Source: Spirochaetales bacterium (lineage in GTDB: Bacteria; Spirochaetota; Spirochaetia; Sphaerochaetales; Sphaerochaetaceae). Taken from it: DNA of 9,708 nucleotides. A model generated the notes under the pieces. It ran no database searches and was not told the origin of the DNA. It saw nothing but the letters and a program-made list of their open reading frames with translations. The position numbers and the translations under genes are program-made. Shown piece by piece: positions 7,333 through 9,708 of the stretch (position 1 is its first letter; each line of letters begins with the position of its first letter). The stretch covers positions 1-9,708 of the forward strand of contig JAQYFM010000071.1 in assembly GCA_028723145.1 (NCBI GenBank), read 5' to 3'.

Positions 7333-8624
7333 GATCTATTCTCCTTAAGAATAGCTACAATTGTATTAATGTCTGCAGCAGTAGTATCTCGAGTTATTAA
7401 ATCTTTTAAGCTTTCTTTTCCTTCATCATCAAACATGATTACATAGCGTGATCCACACTTAGAGGTGTAATCATAGAAAGCTTTCATTTTTTTACCTGGT
7501 AAGAGATATGTATCTGTCTTTAGACCTTCACGTCTTAAAATCGATGCACATTTTACAGCTTTAGCTTCCTGTCCTTCTTTTGCATAAATTACAACATCAG
7601 CATTAGATACTTCTTTAAGAAGTGGATGCTTTAATTCTTCAAGGGCTGCAAGAAGTCTATCAAGACCAATAGAAGAACCAACCCCTGGTAAGCTCTCTTT
7701 GCTGTAAAGAGAAGTGAGGTTGTTATAGCGTCCACCAGAACATACAGAGCCAATAGATGGAAGGTCGTCTAAAAAGGTTTCGTAGACAATTCCTGTATAG
7801 TAGTCTAATCCTCTAGTAATTGATGGATCTAAGATAAAGTGCTTTTCAATACCTGCTTCCTTAAGTAGAGCATAGATTTCCTTGAGTCTAATTGAAGCAT
7901 CACACTCACCACCTGCTAAATCTTCTAAGCGTGCTACGCAGTCTAAGAATTTTTCATCTTCACTTCTAGAGATGTATGAAATAATTTTCTTAGCTTTTTC
8001 TTCACTTCCGGTGAGTTCAATAAGCTGCTTGATAACTTCTTCTTCACCAATCTTTCTAAGTTTATCAACTAAGCGAAGGATATCTACGCTCTTATCGAGA
8101 ATATCATTGTGCTCAAGGAATGTATTAAATAATCCTCTGTGTGAAACATGGAATGTATATCTTTCAATATTTAGAGTCTTAAAAGAGGTATCCATTAATG
8201 AAAGAATTTCATAATCAGATAAAGCGTTATCAGCACCAACCATATCAAAATCACACTGAATAAACTCTCTATATCTACCTTTTTGAGGATTTTCACCACG
8301 CCATACCTTACTCATGTGGTAGCGTTTAAAAGGAATAGGAAGCATTGAGTAGTTAGTTGCTAAAAAGCGTGCAAAAGGAACTGTGAGATCAAAACGCATT
8401 GCAACCTCTCTCTTTCCATTATCCTGGAAATGGAAGATTTGCTTGTCAGTTTCACCACCACCTTTTCCTAATAAAACATTTGTATATTCAAGAGCTGGTG
8501 TATCGATTGGAACAAAGCCATAAGATGTAAAAACATCCTCAAGCATTCTCATTATCTTTCTTCTAGGGATTTCTGTCTTTGGAAGACTGTCTCTAAACCC
8601 TTTTAATACCAATGGTTCAATCAT
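7329..8624 (-). CDS. hisS: Histidyl-tRNA synthetase
   Basis: A class II synthetase that charges tRNA-His in the cytosol. The 431 residues match the usual length. It begins MIEPLVLKGFRDSLP. The FDLTVPFARF block is at 78-87, and motif 2 with its flanks is FKRYHMSKVWRGENPQKGRYREF (split here as FKRYHMSKVWRGE, 99-111, and NPQKGRYREF, 112-121). Histidine-specific motif A, RGLDYYTG, is at 271-278. The SGGRYNN block is at 296-302 and motif 3 GSSIGLDRL is at 316-324. The C-terminal anticodon-binding domain starts at about 340 (DVVIYAKEGQ). The ATG at 8624 has GGAG 8 bases upstream. It overlaps the helicase gene by 4 bases and is first in that operon, so its promoter must lie in the 233-base region upstream. 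No T-box element was recognised there. Confidence 0.97.
   Translation of the reverse strand: MIEPLVLKGFRDSLPKTEIPRRKIMRMLEDVFTSYGFVPIDTPALEYTNVLLGKGGGETDKQIFHFQDNGKREVAMRFDLTVPFARFLATNYSMLPIPFKRYHMSKVWRGENPQKGRYREFIQCDFDMVGADNALSDYEILSLMDTSFKTLNIERYTFHVSHRGLFNTFLEHNDILDKSVDILRLVDKLRKIGEEEVIKQLIELTGSEEKAKKIISYISRSEDEKFLDCVARLEDLAGGECDASIRLKEIYALLKEAGIEKHFILDPSITRGLDYYTGIVYETFLDDLPSIGSVCSGGRYNNLTSLYSKESLPGVGSSIGLDRLLAALEELKHPLLKEVSNADVVIYAKEGQEAKAVKCASILRREGLKTDTYLLPGKKMKAFYDYTSKCGSRYVIMFDDEGKESLKDLITRDTTAADINTIVAILKENRS
7341..7346 (-). promoter_or_regulatory. Ribosome-binding site of hrpA (AAGGAG)
   Basis: A full AAGGAG lies within the end of hisS, 8 bases before the TTG at 7332. It supports the unusual TTG start and the 4-base overlap with the hisS stop codon, an arrangement that allows translational coupling. 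Confidence 0.85.
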
Positions 8625-8857
8625 AATTATTTCTCCAATAGCTATAATTTACCTAAAAATCATATTTTATTCCACTTCGATAAAGAATATGCTCAAAAAT
8701 ATAACTCAAAAAGCAATTACAAATGTTTTAAGATCCTGTATAGTACAAGAATAATCTTCGCCTATAAGGTTTTCAGATAAGAAGTAGTATTTCAGCAAAA
8801 TCTATATCTAATTATTATTTATATTTTTTTCTTATTGAAGCAAATAATATGCCATAT
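8625..8857. other. AT-rich leader/promoter region of hisS with a hairpin and a tiny reading frame
   Basis: These 233 bases have no recognised gene and must carry the hisS promoter, though I found no -35/-10 pair with good spacing. On the minus strand 8758-8730 can fold as AAGAT/ATCTT around an asymmetric TATT bulge and a 6-bp CTTGTA/TACAGG stem (one G-U pair) with loop CTA. No U-run follows, so it is not a terminator. A 30-codon minus-strand frame (TTG at 8798, stop at 8706) reads MLKYYFLSENLIGEDYSCTI and then QDLKTFVIAF. It overlaps the hairpin, has no ribosome-binding site, and has no His run that would suggest attenuation. It may be a gene remnant or chance. Confidence 0.4.
8633..8636 (-). 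promoter_or_regulatory. Ribosome-binding site of hisS (GGAG)
   Basis: TTGGAGAA on the minus strand places GGAG 8 bases before the ATG at 8624, fixing the hisS start. Confidence 0.8.
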
Positions 8858-9343
8858 TTAAGAGAATAAATCATCGAGTGTTACTTCATTTTGTACAATA
8901 CTAGAGTACTTATTTTTAGCAATTCCAAATGTTGTAATTATTACTAAATTGATAGCTTTATTTGTTTTTGTAATACTCTTAAAGACTCCTATTTTGTTTC
9001 TTAACTCTTGATTAATATCTTTATCAATTGTGAATTGGTTTATTGAATACTTTATTTCACAAATATTTATTATTCTATCTCTTCTATCAATTAATAAATC
9101 AATTTGAGCACCCGGATGAGAATCATCACCTTTTATAAACCATTGTGATTGTTCGCAATAAATACCTGATATTCCAAGTGTTTTTTTTATTTTATCGATA
9201 TGGTCTTTACATACCTGTTCAAAGGATAGACCTGCCCATGTCCTTCTTGAAGGAGTATCAATAGTATTTACCCAATAATTATCATCAACTTTAGGATTAT
9301 CTTTCATGAATTTAAAGTAAAAAATTGAAAAATAATCATTCAA
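8858..9343 (-). pseudogene. DUF234-type AAA+ ATPase, C-terminal fragment only
   Basis: The 161 residues match the C-terminal part of the large DUF234/DUF4143-like ATPase families: LNDYFSIFYFKFMKDN at the start, TWAGLSFEQVC (35-45), GAQIDLLIDRRD (78-89), INICEIKYS (92-100), and the closing NEVTLDDLFS. Full proteins are about 450-480 residues, with a Walker A/B ATPase domain that is absent here. The retained domain has an arrangement like the PD-(D/E)XK fold: Glu42, Asp82, and Glu96-x-Lys98. Whether it has nuclease activity in this family is not established to my knowledge. The frame opens with TTG at 9343, without a ribosome-binding site. The frame is open upstream only to a TAA at 9371-9373, and the family match stops at about the TTG, so this is a 5'-truncated remnant. 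IS-like sequence begins within about 80 bases upstream, which suggests the element or a deletion beside it removed the rest. Confidence 0.8.
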
Positions 9344-9420
9344 AGGATTAAGGCTAATAAGATTAAAGTATTAAACAGTGGAATTAAAATATTTTAAAAG
9401 GTTAATAATAGGGAGATTGA

Positions 9421-9600
9421 CTGTACTTCCGTGCTGGAAAGCAGAAATTTACTGCTAATGTGGTCGTTGGACTGCTAGGTAATGAAAGTCCTGATTCAAA
9501 TAGACTTACACTTGTAACTCCAAAGTCTGAAAATGATGTACGATTACAAGCTACACTTGGTAATCAGAACCCCTTGGGCTTGCCCGTGGGAGCAGTCAGT
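9421..9600 (+). mobile_element. Probable degenerate IS605-type right end (omega-RNA-like hairpin)
   Basis: The local sequence is richer in G+C than its surroundings. An open frame from 9421 (preceded by a stop) to the TGA at 9604-9606 ends in GNQNPLGLPVGAVSI. The DNA behind those residues, CCCTTGGGCTTGCCCGTGGG (9571-9590), folds as GGG/CCC capped by a CUUG tetraloop, a G-U pair, one T-T mismatch and an outer CCC/GGG. It is followed by AGCAGTCAG. Hairpins of this form just before a TCA-x end are familiar at the right ends of IS200/IS605 elements, where the omega-RNA scaffold overlaps the end of tnpB. No recognisable TnpB residues remain, and a left end was not found. It is unlike the element at the left of the window. 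A decayed gene of another kind is possible. Confidence 0.4.
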
Positions 9601-9708
9601 ATATGAAATAATCACGAATAATCAAATATTTATCGTTGTTATGAATATTAAAAAACTAGATAACAACTAATAATAATGAATATTACTACAATAGGTGTTA
9701 TGCTCAAA
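9601..9708. other. AT-rich stretch with inverted repeat and a possible gene start at the edge
   Basis: An 8-bp inverted repeat, GTTGTTAT (9635-9642) and ATAACAAC (9660-9667), surrounds a 17-base AT-rich spacer. Nine bases beyond it, an ATG at 9676 opens a frame (MNITTIGVMLK) that runs off the window. No Shine-Dalgarno precedes it, so it may not be a gene. The inverted repeat could be an operator, a weak hairpin or chance. The 77 bases at 9344-9420, left of the IS-like stretch, are AT-rich, and I see nothing in them. Confidence 0.3.

Noticed and set aside
7882..8214. Plus-strand open frame of 110 codons
   Set aside because: It is antisense to the middle of hisS, Ser-rich and low in complexity, as expected of a shadow frame.
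8688..8697. 10-base repeat TATGCTCAAA, also at 9699-9708
   Set aside because: It is too short to be significant in AT-rich DNA, and the second copy is cut by the window edge, so the match cannot be extended.
8625..8857. T-box riboswitch upstream of hisS
   Set aside because: I find no T-box consensus (AGGGTGGNACCGCG-like) and no terminator hairpin with a U-run before the start codon.
1..9708. CRISPR array, tRNA, rRNA, integrase or attachment sites
   Set aside because: No regularly spaced repeats, cloverleaf-like blocks, rRNA motifs, integrase residues or long direct repeats were seen on either strand.

Overview
The window comes from an AT-rich bacterial genome and mixes ordinary housekeeping genes with the debris of mobile elements at both ends. 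A gut or rumen spirochaete (Treponema/Sphaerochaeta-like) is my best guess. The reasons are a short HrpA-type helicase of 838 residues, about the length I recall for the Borrelia protein, a HisRS that reads like the spirochaete type, a pectate lyase, and a DUF234-type ATPase remnant. This is recall-based inference, not a search result, and a low-GC Bacillota host is not excluded.

Left edge (1-1272): the last 46 codons of a TnpB (IS200/IS605 OrfB, an RNA-guided nuclease) run in from outside the window. They are followed by the element's right end with an omega-RNA-like hairpin, and the element ends at about position 204. Directly after it lies a pectate lyase that has lost its N-terminus, so the element interrupts or truncates that gene. 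The first 15 codons of the apparent lyase reading frame are transposon end, in frame with the lyase by chance or selection.

Core (1279-8624): four tightly packed transcription units. Reading leftwards, a cysteine desulfurase and thiI form a two-gene sulfur-transfer operon (tRNA 4-thiouridine, possibly thiamine), with the desulfurase stop codon touching the thiI GTG start. aroB (3-dehydroquinate synthase) is transcribed divergently from it. hisS and an hrpA-like DEAH helicase form a second leftward operon with a 4-base stop/start overlap (TTGA). Both convergent junctions (lyase/thiI and aroB/hrpA) hold perfect-stem hairpins that can terminate transcription in either direction.

Right edge (8625-9708): a 233-base AT-rich region upstream of hisS, then the C-terminal third of a DUF234-type AAA+ ATPase without its ATPase domain. 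Next comes a stretch whose CUUG-capped GC hairpin resembles the right end of another, unrelated IS605-type element, and finally AT-rich DNA with an 8-bp inverted repeat. No tRNA, rRNA, CRISPR array or complete mobile element was seen.
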